The position numbers and the translations under genes are program-made. From positions 1-7,005 of the forward strand of contig JAUVQR010000073.1 in NCBI GenBank assembly GCA_030598065.1: DNA of 7,005 nt. The letters are read 5' to 3'. The notes under the pieces were generated by a model. The model saw only the letters and a program-made list of their open reading frames with translations. It had not been told where the DNA came from and searched no databases. How positions within the stretch are numbered: position 1 is the first letter of the stretch; every line of letters begins with the position of its first letter. Below are positions 1-5,613 of the stretch, one piece after another. Source of the DNA: Planctomycetota bacterium. GTDB lineage: Bacteria > Planctomycetota > Brocadiia > Brocadiales > Bathyanammoxibiaceae.

Positions 1-461
1 GGCCCGTTATCGTAATCATTGTCAGCAAAGTGCACGGTACAGCCCGAGACCTTGACGCCGTAATCAAGCGCCGCCTGATGCACCTTCTCGCCCCAATAGT
101 CCCGCCCGCAGAATGACGGTATCAGGGCCGGGTGGATGTTCATCACCTTGCCCATGTATTTGTCCGGGATCTCATACAGGCAATTGAATCCGGCCATAAT
201 TATGAGGTCTACTGTATGTTTGTTCAGCCGGGCGGTAATCTCGTTGCTGAACTCCTTAACGTCCTTATAACTCTTTCTCTCCACAACGACCGTGGGTATG
301 CCATGGTCTCTGGCCCTCTGCAGTCCGTACGCGTCGCCACGGTTGCTTACAACTACCTCTATCCGGGCGTCCAGCAGGCCTTCTTCAGTCTTGGTGACAA
401 GGTTCTGTAGGGTCCTGCCCGTACCGGAGAGAAGAACGGCTAGATGTATAGGCCCCTGCAT
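1..461 (-). CDS. purN: Phosphoribosylglycinamide formyltransferase (GART), N-terminal part, cut by window edge
   Basis: PurN transfers a formyl group from 10-formyl-tetrahydrofolate to glycinamide ribonucleotide, the third step of de novo purine synthesis, in the cytosol. The visible 153 codons start at ATG 461-459 and contain the phosphate-binding loop LLSGTGRTLQN (residues 10-20), where the family usually has SGxGSNLQ, and the core VMNIHPALIPSF (107-117). Asn108 and His110 there match the catalytic Asn/His pair of the family. The stretch VHFADNDYDNG (143-153) carries the third catalytic residue, most likely Asp151. The upstream in-frame TAG in the leader excludes a longer start, and the ribosome binding site is weak. 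The family is about 190-220 residues, so roughly 40-60 C-terminal residues lie outside the window. It is transcribed divergently from the secreted-protein gene at 776. Family assignment is secure. Confidence 0.95.
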   Translation of the reverse strand, partial: MQGPIHLAVLLSGTGRTLQNLVTKTEEGLLDARIEVVVSNRGDAYGLQRARDHGIPTVVVERKSYKDVKEFSNEITARLNKHTVDLIIMAGFNCLYEIPDKYMGKVMNIHPALIPSFCGRDYWGEKVHQAALDYGVKVSGCTVHFADNDYDNG

Positions 462-512
462 GTCTCTAGCGTCCGAGAATGTCTTCCGTAAAGGTCATTA
501 AAAACAGGAGTT

Positions 513-540
513 ATTTTATCAGCTAAAGGCAAAAAAGCAA
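513..540 (-). promoter_or_regulatory. Putative sigma70-type promoter for purN
   Basis: On the minus strand a -10 box TAAAAT (513-518) is preceded by TG at the extended -10 position (TGATAAAAT). A weak -35 TTGCTT (535-540) lies 16 bases upstream. Transcription would start near 506 and give a leader of about 45 nt before the purN ATG at 461. The -35 lies inside the loop of a 7-bp inverted repeat (528-551), which could place it under a regulator. This is prediction by eye only. Confidence 0.5.
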
Positions 541-623
541 CGGCTTTTGCCGGATGTTCCGCTATGCGGCCCACGCGTTAAACAGGCGACGTGGCCGGGT
601 AGCTGGCTATTTATCAGGGCCAG
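528..623. repeat. Run of short inverted repeats in the divergent intergenic region
   Basis: Several successive dyads lie side by side: GGCAAAA 528-534 with TTTTGCC 545-551; CCGC 559-562 with GCGG 566-569 (or CGGA 551-554 with TCCG 558-561); GGCCCACG 568-575 with CGTGGCC 590-596 (one bulged base); and CTGGC 603-607 with GCCAG 619-623. The region lies between the two divergent promoters, mostly upstream of both start sites. It could hold operators or a small structured RNA. No known riboswitch consensus was recognised on either strand. A small open frame across 554-739 has no ribosome binding site or recognisable product and is not called. Confidence 0.4.
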
Positions 624-653
624 GTGCCGTTAACATATGCAGGTTTATTAAGG

Positions 654-681
654 TTGAAATGGACCGGGCTTTACGTAAAAT
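654..681 (+). promoter_or_regulatory. Putative sigma70-type promoter for the secreted-protein gene
   Basis: The -35 box TTGAAA (654-659, 5 of 6 consensus bases) and the -10 box TAAAAT (676-681, 5 of 6) are separated by 16 bases. The start site would be near 688, leaving a leader of about 88 nt before the ATG at 776. This is the best promoter match in the region between purN and the downstream gene. Confidence 0.5.
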
Positions 682-775
682 GTGTGGGTTTCCAGAGATT
701 CCGGTGACAGCTGGATGTGACCGCGACGCATGGCTGTGAACATACCAGAAACTGTCATAAATTAAGGGAACCGAC

Positions 776-1684
776 ATGAATAGAAACGTTGTTTTCTTTA
801 TGTGCCTCTTGCTGCTTGGCGTCCAGGCTATGCGTCCTGAGAACGTGTGCGTTTCTGCGCCATCAGAGCCCGAGACTAAAGAGGTTTCGGAAGGTACAGT
901 CGTGGATTATTATAGAAAGCTTACAGGAGACCTGAAGAGCTGGATGGAAGTGAACGGACCCACACTTAACAGGCGGCTGGGGTATGCTTTACCGGAACCG
1001 GGCGCGATAACCGACCCACCCCCTGCCACGCCGGAAGGCCTGCCAGGCGGTATGGAGCGCCTTTTTGCGGATTATTACGTCTATGGGAACATGATAGCTG
1101 AAATCGACAAGATTTATGGCAGCGACGCCCCGCCCGATGCCAAGTTCATGGAGCTTCAGGAGAAGAGAAACTTCCTGGTTGAAAACGGTTTCATAGCAGG
1201 AACAGAACGGCAGGGAGGCATCACCGGGACCATAGGTCAGCTCAAGGGGGCCTTCAAGAAGGCAAAAAGCCTGGCAACCGGAGAAGGGGCGGAAGACGAA
1301 AATAAGGCACAGGAAGGCGCGGGGACAGAACCGGCACCTTCGGGATTAACGGTTTATCGAATATACGACATAGACTATGGCCCGGACGAAAGAAGCAGGC
1401 GCATAGAGGTAACGCTGGGATTGGGAGAAGGCGGAAAACTGCTCAGCGAGAAGGCTCGGGAGAAGATGATTGAGATGCGATTACCGGGCGGTAAGGGGTG
1501 GGTCCCACTCAAAGAGGAGATGTCAATCCCAAGAGGCGCGACGATTCGCACCGGCACCGGCCCCGGCGACACGATTTTAAAAGACGAGAACGGCAATTTC
1601 TACAGGATTCCCCCCGCGGTCAGAATGGAAGTAAGTCCCCGTGAATACTTGAGATACAGGATAGATAAAGCGGAACTTGAGTAG
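776..1684 (+). CDS. Secreted or membrane-anchored protein of unknown function with a possible FecR-like C-terminal domain
   Basis: This 302-residue protein is not one I recognise. The start ATG at 776 has a good ribosome binding site (AAGGGA, about 6 bases upstream). Residues 1-18 form a signal-peptide-like segment: MNRN, a hydrophobic core from Val5 to Val16, then a small residue at Ala18; cleavage after Ala18 or Ala28 is possible. Residues 70-92 are rich in Pro and Gly. Residues 160-190 are charged and low-complexity (Lys, Glu, Gly, Ala), which suggests a linker. The C-terminal part has the pattern GWVPL (241-245), then IPRGATIRTGTG (251-262), then DENGNF (270-275), then a final hydrophobic strand. 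That order of W, 'GxxIRTG' and 'D-G' recalls FecR-type beta domains. The likely location is the periplasm or cell surface. It is followed at once by the 6S RNA promoter, whose -35 overlaps its last codons. Function is unknown; the FecR link is a motif impression only. Confidence 0.8.
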   Translation: MNRNVVFFMCLLLLGVQAMRPENVCVSAPSEPETKEVSEGTVVDYYRKLTGDLKSWMEVNGPTLNRRLGYALPEPGAITDPPPATPEGLPGGMERLFADYYVYGNMIAEIDKIYGSDAPPDAKFMELQEKRNFLVENGFIAGTERQGGITGTIGQLKGAFKKAKSLATGEGAEDENKAQEGAGTEPAPSGLTVYRIYDIDYGPDERSRRIEVTLGLGEGGKLLSEKAREKMIEMRLPGGKGWVPLKEEMSIPRGATIRTGTGPGDTILKDENGNFYRIPPAVRMEVSPREYLRYRIDKAELE

Positions 1685-1706
1685 GGTCATAGGGGTCGGG
1701 TATAAA
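1677..1706 (+). promoter_or_regulatory. Putative promoter of the 6S-like RNA
   Basis: TTGAGT (1677-1682, 4 of 6 consensus bases) and TATAAA (1701-1706, 5 of 6) are 18 bases apart. The predicted start is at about 1712-1714, exactly where the 5' arm of the RNA closing stem begins. The -35 overlaps the stop codon of the preceding gene, so the RNA has its own promoter immediately after that gene. Confidence 0.5.
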
Positions 1707-1712
1707 CTTGCG

Positions 1713-1936
1713 CGGGCCTGTCCAATCTGATAGAATTGGTATGAAAGGCTCTGACCTGTTCGTAGCCAATAGGCGTTGGGTTTGAATCGACACTTCAAAC
1801 AAAAGGGTGCTTAGCTCAAGAGACGTCTTCTCGGCCTTCATCAGCCGATCGTAGGGCGTCTTAGGCTGCTCCCGCCGTAATGAATAAAAACGGGTTCTTG
1901 ACCAACACCTCCTACGGCAGGTTGGAGCCTTTTTTT
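1713..1936 (+). ncRNA. ssrS: Probable 6S RNA (regulator of RNA polymerase)
   Basis: 6S RNA mimics an open promoter and sequesters housekeeping RNA polymerase holoenzyme. Pairing worked out by hand gives a closing stem of 1715-1717 with 1927-1929, a 3-nt bulge, and 1721-1729 with 1918-1926 (12 pairs, one G-U). An internal loop follows, then 1736-1740 with 1901-1905. The central bubble has a 5' strand of 1741-1763 and a 3' strand of 1868-1900. A small hairpin lies in the 3' strand (CCCG 1871-1874 with CGGG 1891-1894, or CCGT 1875-1878 with ACGG 1890-1893). The distal stem is 1764-1767 with 1864-1867, then 1771-1777 with 1855-1861. Its end carries two hairpins, 1780-1786 with 1794-1800 and 1831-1835 with 1844-1848. 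This architecture, the length of about 220 nt, the 3' U-tract and the position just upstream of rarA fit 6S RNA. The branched distal end is unlike the single rod of E. coli, so another structured RNA class remains possible. Confidence 0.6.
1902..1936 (+). terminator. 3' end and intrinsic terminator of the 6S-like RNA
   Basis: Seven T residues (1930-1936) follow the 3' arm of the RNA closing stem. A local hairpin, CCAA plus CCT (1902-1905 and 1908-1910, two bases bulged) with AGGTTGG (1919-1925), could form during transcription. A competing larger stem pairs GCTCC (1868-1872) with GGAGC (1924-1928) and GCCGTA (1874-1879) with TACGGC (1913-1918). Either ends at or near the T tract. The next gene, rarA, starts 56 bases downstream. 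Confidence 0.5.
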
Positions 1937-1967
1937 ACCACGTCAAGAGCGGTAGCGCCACACTTCC

Positions 1968-1993
1968 GGTGACAATGTCTGGTGACAATGTAT
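1968..1993. repeat. Two tandem copies of a 13-bp unit at the rarA start
   Basis: GGTGACAATGTCT (1968-1980) is followed directly by GGTGACAATGTAT (1981-1993), 12 of 13 bases identical. The second copy supplies the GGTG ribosome-binding-like stretch and the first bases of the rarA start codon. The two ATGs inside the repeat itself (1974 and 1987) open frames that close quickly, which supports 1992 as the rarA start. Confidence 0.7.
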
Positions 1994-3368
1994 GGAACTC
2001 TTTGACCTCAATAACGCCTCAAGGGAAGATGTGTCTTGCAACGCGCCCCTTGCGATGAGAATGCGGCCCAGGCGGGTAGAGGATTTTGTGGGGCAGACGC
2101 ATTTTCTTGGGCCCGATAAGCTCTTGAGGCGCATGCTAAAGGCCGATAAGCTGAGTTCCCTCCTGTTCTACGGCCCGCCGGGTACCGGCAAGACCACGCT
2201 GGCGCACGTAATAGCAAACACCACCAAGGCGCATTTCGAGGAGATAAACGCCACCATCTCCAGCGTAAAAGACATCCGCAGGACCATCGTTGACGCCAGG
2301 GACAGGCAATTTCGACTGAAGAAGAGGACGATACTGTTTGTTGACGAGCTGCACCACTTCAACCGCACGCAACAGGACATATTATTACCGGATGTGGAGA
2401 AGGGGACCATTATACTTATAGGTGCGACCGTGCATAACCCGTCCTTTGCCATCAATTCTCCCCTGGTCTCCCGTTCTCAGATATTTCAGTTCGAGCCCCT
2501 TTCAAAAGACGAGATAATGTTGATACTTAAGAGGGCGCTCGGCGACAGGGAGCGAGGCCTGGGAGGGTTCAAGGTGGAGATGGCTGAGGACGCTTTGGAG
2601 CATCTGGCCGGGATGTCTGAGGGAGACGCGCGTCACGCGCTGAACGCCTTAGAGGTGGGTGTGCTGTCCGCCGGGACGGACCCTGCCGGCGTTATCCACT
2701 ACGACCTGGTCGTGGCTGAAGAGTCCATTCGCAGGAAGGCGATTGTGTATGACAGGGACGGCGACGCCCACTACGATGCCGCTTCGGCCTTCATAAAGAG
2801 TATGCGCGGCGGCGACCCTGACGCCGCCCTGTATTGGATGGCCAAGATGATAGAGGCGGGTGAAGACGCCCGGTTTATTGCGCGGAGAGTGATGATACTC
2901 GCGTCCGAAGACGTGGGGAACGCAGACCCCATGGCGCTGGTGCTTGCCAATGCCGCCCTCGGGGCGCTTGAATTCGTGGGTATGCCGGAGGCCAGGATAC
3001 CTCTGGCGCAGGCCGTCACGTACGTGACGTGCGCCCCAAAGAGCAACGCCGCTTATCTGGCCGTGGAGAGGGCGCTGGATGACGTACGCAAGGAGAGGAC
3101 CATGGCCGTGCCGAAGCATCTCAGGGACGCCAGCTATCGGGGAGCGGCAAGGCTGGGTCACGGCAAGGGATACAAATATCCCCATAATTATGAAGGCCAA
3201 TGGGTGGAACAGGAATACACACCCCGGAGAAGGCGTTACTATGAACCTAAAGAGGTCGGCCAGGAATCGGAGATAAAGGCGAGGCTGGAGAAGTGGCGAA
3301 AAGGGGCGGGCAAAGGTGATGGACCTGTAGATACAGATAGAGAGAGCGCAAAAGATGCCGCTAAGTAG
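1992..3368 (+). CDS. rarA: Replication-associated recombination protein A (RarA/MgsA, AAA+ ATPase)
   Basis: RarA is a cytosolic AAA+ ATPase of the clamp-loader and RuvB-like class. It acts at stalled replication forks and interacts with single-strand binding protein. The 458-residue product has the family's usual length. After the RMRPRRVEDFVGQ box (23-35) come the Walker A GPPGTGKT (61-68), the Walker B ILFVDELHHFNRTQQD (114-129), sensor 1 LIGATVHNPSF (142-152) and the arginine-finger region SPLVSRSQIF (156-165). The C-terminal tetramerisation part includes ASEDVGNADP (304-313) and the conserved HGKGYKYPHNYEGQWV (390-405). Two positions differ from the common form: DELHHFN instead of DEIHRFN, and VHNPSF instead of TENPSF. 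The last 20 residues are a charged tail. It lies directly downstream of the probable 6S RNA and overlaps the start of the FAD reductase gene by 14 bases, so the two are probably co-transcribed. Confidence 0.95.
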   Translation: MELFDLNNASREDVSCNAPLAMRMRPRRVEDFVGQTHFLGPDKLLRRMLKADKLSSLLFYGPPGTGKTTLAHVIANTTKAHFEEINATISSVKDIRRTIVDARDRQFRLKKRTILFVDELHHFNRTQQDILLPDVEKGTIILIGATVHNPSFAINSPLVSRSQIFQFEPLSKDEIMLILKRALGDRERGLGGFKVEMAEDALEHLAGMSEGDARHALNALEVGVLSAGTDPAGVIHYDLVVAEESIRRKAIVYDRDGDAHYDAASAFIKSMRGGDPDAALYWMAKMIEAGEDARFIARRVMILASEDVGNADPMALVLANAALGALEFVGMPEARIPLAQAVTYVTCAPKSNAAYLAVERALDDVRKERTMAVPKHLRDASYRGAARLGHGKGYKYPHNYEGQWVEQEYTPRRRRYYEPKEVGQESEIKARLEKWRKGAGKGDGPVDTDRESAKDAAK

Positions 3369-4776
3369 TATGACAAAAGCGATGGAAGGCAACAGCAGGA
3401 ACATGCGTTTCAAGGACGGGTCGCGTATCGCGATAATAGGCGGCGGGCCGTCGGGCTGTTTCTTCGCAAACTTTGCAAATCGTCTGGCCAGGCAGATGGG
3501 CCTGAACGTCTCAGTGACCATATTTGAGTGGAAACACTTTGACAGGGCCGAGAAGAGGGGTTGCAATATGAGCGTCGGGGTGCTGTCTGAAAACCTGCTG
3601 AGAAGACTGGACAGCGTCGGTATCTCCATACCGGAGAGGTGCATACAGGGTGAGATAAACGAGTATCATTTCATCACAAGGGAGGACCGGATATCTCTTC
3701 ACCATCCCAGGCCCGGCCACAGGCCGCGGATAGTGACGGTGTTTCGGGGCGCCGGCCCGGCGGGTTCGCATTTTAAGGAGGACGTGAGCTTCGACAACTT
3801 CATGTTGACCACGGCGCAGGAGAACGGGGCGGATATAGTGCATGAAGAGGTCAAGGAAGTCGTCCTGCCGCAAAGACCTGAGGACAAGGCCACTGTGGTC
3901 TACGGCAGCAATGCCAGAGAGTTTCAGGCCGACCTGGTGGTCGGAGCGTTCGGGCTCAACACGCCCACCATGGAGGTCTTTGAAAAGATGTATTTCGGTT
4001 ACGTCCCGCCTCGCGCCACCCGTACATGCATACTCGAAACCCCGATTAACGAAGACTTGACGGCCAAAAATAAGGACGGAGACGTCATCCACGTCTTTGC
4101 ACTGGGAACCCATGACATAGAGTTTGCGTCCATTACCCCAAGGGGCGATTATCTTACGGTCGCAATCGTCGGTAAGGGGGACATAAGTACGCCGCAGGTA
4201 AAGCAGTTCTTGAACCATCCGGCCGTACTCAAGGTCCTGCCCGGCGGGGAGAAAATATTAAAGAGCTGTTGTTGTGTGTGCTTTCCAAGGATATCTATCA
4301 GCACTCCCGTACAGCCCTATGCCGACCGGCTGGTGATAATCGGCGACGCGGGCGTCTCCAGGTCGTACAAGAACGGCATCGAGTCCGCCTTTATGGTGGC
4401 GCAGTTGACCGCCAATACGGCATTTCGGCGGGGTGTCTCAAAGGAGGCATTCAAGAGGGGCTACTACGACCCGGCGCGGCACATCTTCGCCAGGGACAAC
4501 CTGTACGCCAAGGTCATGTTCAAGTTGTTCAACCTCTTTGCCTCCCGTGAGCAGAATTTGTCTGACAGGATATCCTATGCGAAGATACACCGGGAGGGTT
4601 GGGTCAATCAGCAGATAAATGATGGACTCTGGAAACTGGTGACCGGAGACGCGCCGTACAGAGAGATTTTCATGGAACTCTTCAACCCAAGACTGCAGTT
4701 TGCGCTGCTGCCGGTGACCATCGGCGCGGTCGGTATGTTCCTGAAGGAACGTCTTGGCTTGAAGGCAAAGACATAA
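3355..4776 (+). CDS. FAD-dependent oxidoreductase, geranylgeranyl reductase-like
   Basis: This 473-residue flavoprotein resembles the geranylgeranyl reductase / FAD-dependent monooxygenase fold, whose members reduce or hydroxylate isoprenoid or other hydrophobic substrates. The dinucleotide-binding motif RIAIIGGGPSGCFFA is at 24-38, the acidic end of the second strand is at Glu58, and the second FAD motif VIIGDAGVSRSYKNGIESAF is at 327-346. The segment KRGCNMSVGVLSENLL (67-82) sits where family members carry a conserved Cys/Gly substrate-side motif. Two features stand out: a Cys-rich CCCVC at 305-309 just before the GDAG motif, and a hydrophobic C-terminal segment LQFALLPVTIGAVGMFL (447-463) that may touch the membrane. 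The start is uncertain: ATG 3355 overlaps rarA with purine-rich GAGAGAG upstream, while ATG 3403 (residue 17) lies just before the fold begins. It converges on tusA with 18 bases between the stop codons and no convincing terminator. Substrate unknown. Confidence 0.8.
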   Translation: MPLSSMTKAMEGNSRNMRFKDGSRIAIIGGGPSGCFFANFANRLARQMGLNVSVTIFEWKHFDRAEKRGCNMSVGVLSENLLRRLDSVGISIPERCIQGEINEYHFITREDRISLHHPRPGHRPRIVTVFRGAGPAGSHFKEDVSFDNFMLTTAQENGADIVHEEVKEVVLPQRPEDKATVVYGSNAREFQADLVVGAFGLNTPTMEVFEKMYFGYVPPRATRTCILETPINEDLTAKNKDGDVIHVFALGTHDIEFASITPRGDYLTVAIVGKGDISTPQVKQFLNHPAVLKVLPGGEKILKSCCCVCFPRISISTPVQPYADRLVIIGDAGVSRSYKNGIESAFMVAQLTANTAFRRGVSKEAFKRGYYDPARHIFARDNLYAKVMFKLFNLFASREQNLSDRISYAKIHREGWVNQQINDGLWKLVTGDAPYREIFMELFNPRLQFALLPVTIGAVGMFLKERLGLKAKT

Positions 4777-4794
4777 CACTGCCTGCGACCGAGG

Positions 4795-5037
4795 TCAACC
4801 CTTTTTTATAAGTATCCTGAATTCTTTCCCCAGGTTGTCGACCTTGATTATTTTGTGCCCCTCTTCCTTTATGCTCCTGGGCACGCTGCGCATGGGTTCA
4901 CCGTCATCGAGAAAGACCTCAAGTATCTCTCCGCTCTCCATCTCCTCCAGCTTCAACTTCGTCTTGACGAAGTTCATGGGGCAGAGCACGCTCCTGAGGT
5001 CTATCGTGTCGTCCGGTTTTTCTTTTTCTTCAGTCAT
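4795..5037 (-). CDS. TusA-family sulfur carrier (SirA-like)
   Basis: TusA-like proteins of about 80 residues carry sulfur as a persulfide on a conserved Cys and pass it between enzymes in the cytosol. This product is 80 residues from ATG 5037-5035. It begins with a charged MTEEKEKPDD stretch, followed by IDLRSVLCPMNFVKTKLKLE (12-31). Cys19 lies in the CPxN motif that normally ends in CPxP, so the second Pro is replaced by Asn, a variant seen in other TusA-like proteins. The remaining beta-alpha pattern (GEILEVFLDD, then the SVPRSIKEEGHKII helix) is complete. A longer frame from 5145 exists, but its extra 36 residues look unrelated to the fold, so the ATG at 5037 is preferred despite a weak ribosome binding site. 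It is the last gene of the operon, 123 bases after the JAMM gene, and appears to have its own promoter and a palindrome in its leader. Confidence 0.88.
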   Translation of the reverse strand: MTEEKEKPDDTIDLRSVLCPMNFVKTKLKLEEMESGEILEVFLDDGEPMRSVPRSIKEEGHKIIKVDNLGKEFRILIKKG

Positions 5038-5059
5038 GATGTGTTGCTCACGTTCAACG

Positions 5060-5075
5060 TTGGAGCAAGCTCCAA
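5060..5075. promoter_or_regulatory. Palindrome in the tusA leader, possible operator or hairpin
   Basis: TTGGAGC and GCTCCAA (7-bp arms, 2-bp centre) form a near-perfect 16-bp dyad. It lies between the putative tusA promoter (5102-5129) and the tusA ATG (5037), about 20-35 bases after the predicted start site. An overlapping 8-bp palindrome, CAACGTTG, is at 5055-5062. The position fits an operator or a 5' mRNA hairpin; which of these cannot be told. Confidence 0.4.
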
Positions 5076-5101
5076 TGCTACATTCTCTCCGCTTAACTAC
5101 A

Positions 5102-5129
5102 ATTATGCAGGATTTTCCAGACGTCTCAA
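5102..5129 (-). promoter_or_regulatory. Putative internal promoter for tusA
   Basis: On the minus strand, TTGAGA (5124-5129, 5 of 6 consensus bases) and CATAAT (5102-5107, 5 of 6) are 16 bases apart. The start would be near 5095, giving a leader of about 58 nt. The promoter would let tusA be expressed separately from the three genes upstream, which fits the unusually long 123-base gap before it. Confidence 0.5.
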
Positions 5130-5160
5130 CTATAATTTGCTGCAAGAGCGGGGATTTCTG

Positions 5161-5595
5161 TCATCCTACCACGACCTCTTCTTTGTCAAACTTCATCCGG
5201 TCCCCGTTGAAGACCCAGCAGGTGAACTCAAAGTCACGGGCCTTTTCCACGGATACGATTAAATATGACAGGTCAGGCCAGAAGGGCGCGAGGCCGGCGG
5301 CGCGCTCTGCGTCAAAGTCAGACGGTATGGCCGGGTGGTCCGGGTGGGAGTGGTAAAACACCGTCAATTCCAGGCCGCCTTTCGTGGCCTCGTCCTCCAT
5401 CTCCTGAAATTCCCTGTGGTCTATCTCAAAACGCACGTTCGGCTGGCTCTTGTTCGTGTTCGTGAGGGGATAAACCCTGGTTATCTCCTTGTGTGAGCCG
5501 GACTTTCCGGCAAGGAAGCCTCCACATTCGTGGGGATAAGTTTTCCCGGCAAGGTCTTTTATCTCGTCTGCCAGAGTTGTGCTCAAGCGCAGCAA
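5161..5595 (-). CDS. JAMM/MPN+ metallopeptidase (Mec-type, M67 family)
   Basis: Bacterial JAMM enzymes are zinc peptidases that cut after the C-terminal Gly-Gly of ubiquitin-like sulfur carriers; mycobacterial Mec+ releases cysteine from CysO-cysteine. The 144-residue product carries the complete JAMM set: Glu23 in PHECGGFLAG (21-30), and HSHPDHPAIPSDFD (82-95), giving His82, His84, Ser92 and Asp95 in the H-x-H-x7-S-x2-D pattern. It is therefore expected to be active. No signal peptide is present. The start is a TTG at 5595, 18 bases after the cysteine synthase stop, with AGAGGCGGG as ribosome binding site. No ATG is available near the N-terminus and the in-frame stop of the upstream gene prevents a longer form. 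Its place directly after a CysM-type synthase supports a Mec-like role. The carrier it would cleave is not in the window. Confidence 0.9.
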   Translation of the reverse strand: MLRLSTTLADEIKDLAGKTYPHECGGFLAGKSGSHKEITRVYPLTNTNKSQPNVRFEIDHREFQEMEDEATKGGLELTVFYHSHPDHPAIPSDFDAERAAGLAPFWPDLSYLIVSVEKARDFEFTCWVFNGDRMKFDKEEVVVG

Positions 5596-5613
5596 TCTAT
5601 CTTCAACCCGCCT

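Noticed and set aside
698..709. The sequence TTCCGGTGACA shared between the leader at about 699 and the rarA upstream at about 1964
   Set aside because: Parts of it recur inside coding regions, and an 11-base match of this composition can arise by chance; no further extension is seen.
554..739. Small plus-strand frame of 61 codons in the purN intergenic region
   Set aside because: No ribosome binding site and no recognisable sequence; it spans the dyads and the promoter at 654-681.
1713..1936. tmRNA, RNase P RNA, SRP RNA or a riboswitch as identity of the structured RNA
   Set aside because: None of their hallmark sequences (tRNA-like ends and tag frame, the GAAAGUC-type core, the GGAAGCAGCC loop, TPP or cobalamin boxes) could be found.
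2649..3644. Long minus-strand open frame (331 codons) across rarA and the reductase
   Set aside because: It lies antisense to two clear genes with intact motifs, and its translation shows no recognisable domain; it is a by-product of GC-rich coding sequence.
3511..4218. Minus-strand open frame (235 codons) inside the FAD reductase
   Set aside because: It is antisense to a well-supported flavoprotein gene and has no motif or ribosome binding site.
4787..4807. Possible terminator between the convergent reductase and tusA (GACC-GA-GGTC then T6)
   Set aside because: The stem has only 3-4 pairs with a very short loop, it is 5 bases from the T run, and the T run is the lysine codons of tusA read in reverse.
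5038..5145. N-terminal extension of tusA to 5145, or a small carrier gene in the gap
   Set aside because: The extra residues do not resemble the TusA fold or a ThiS/MoaD carrier, and no Gly-Gly end is present; the stretch is better explained as promoter and leader.
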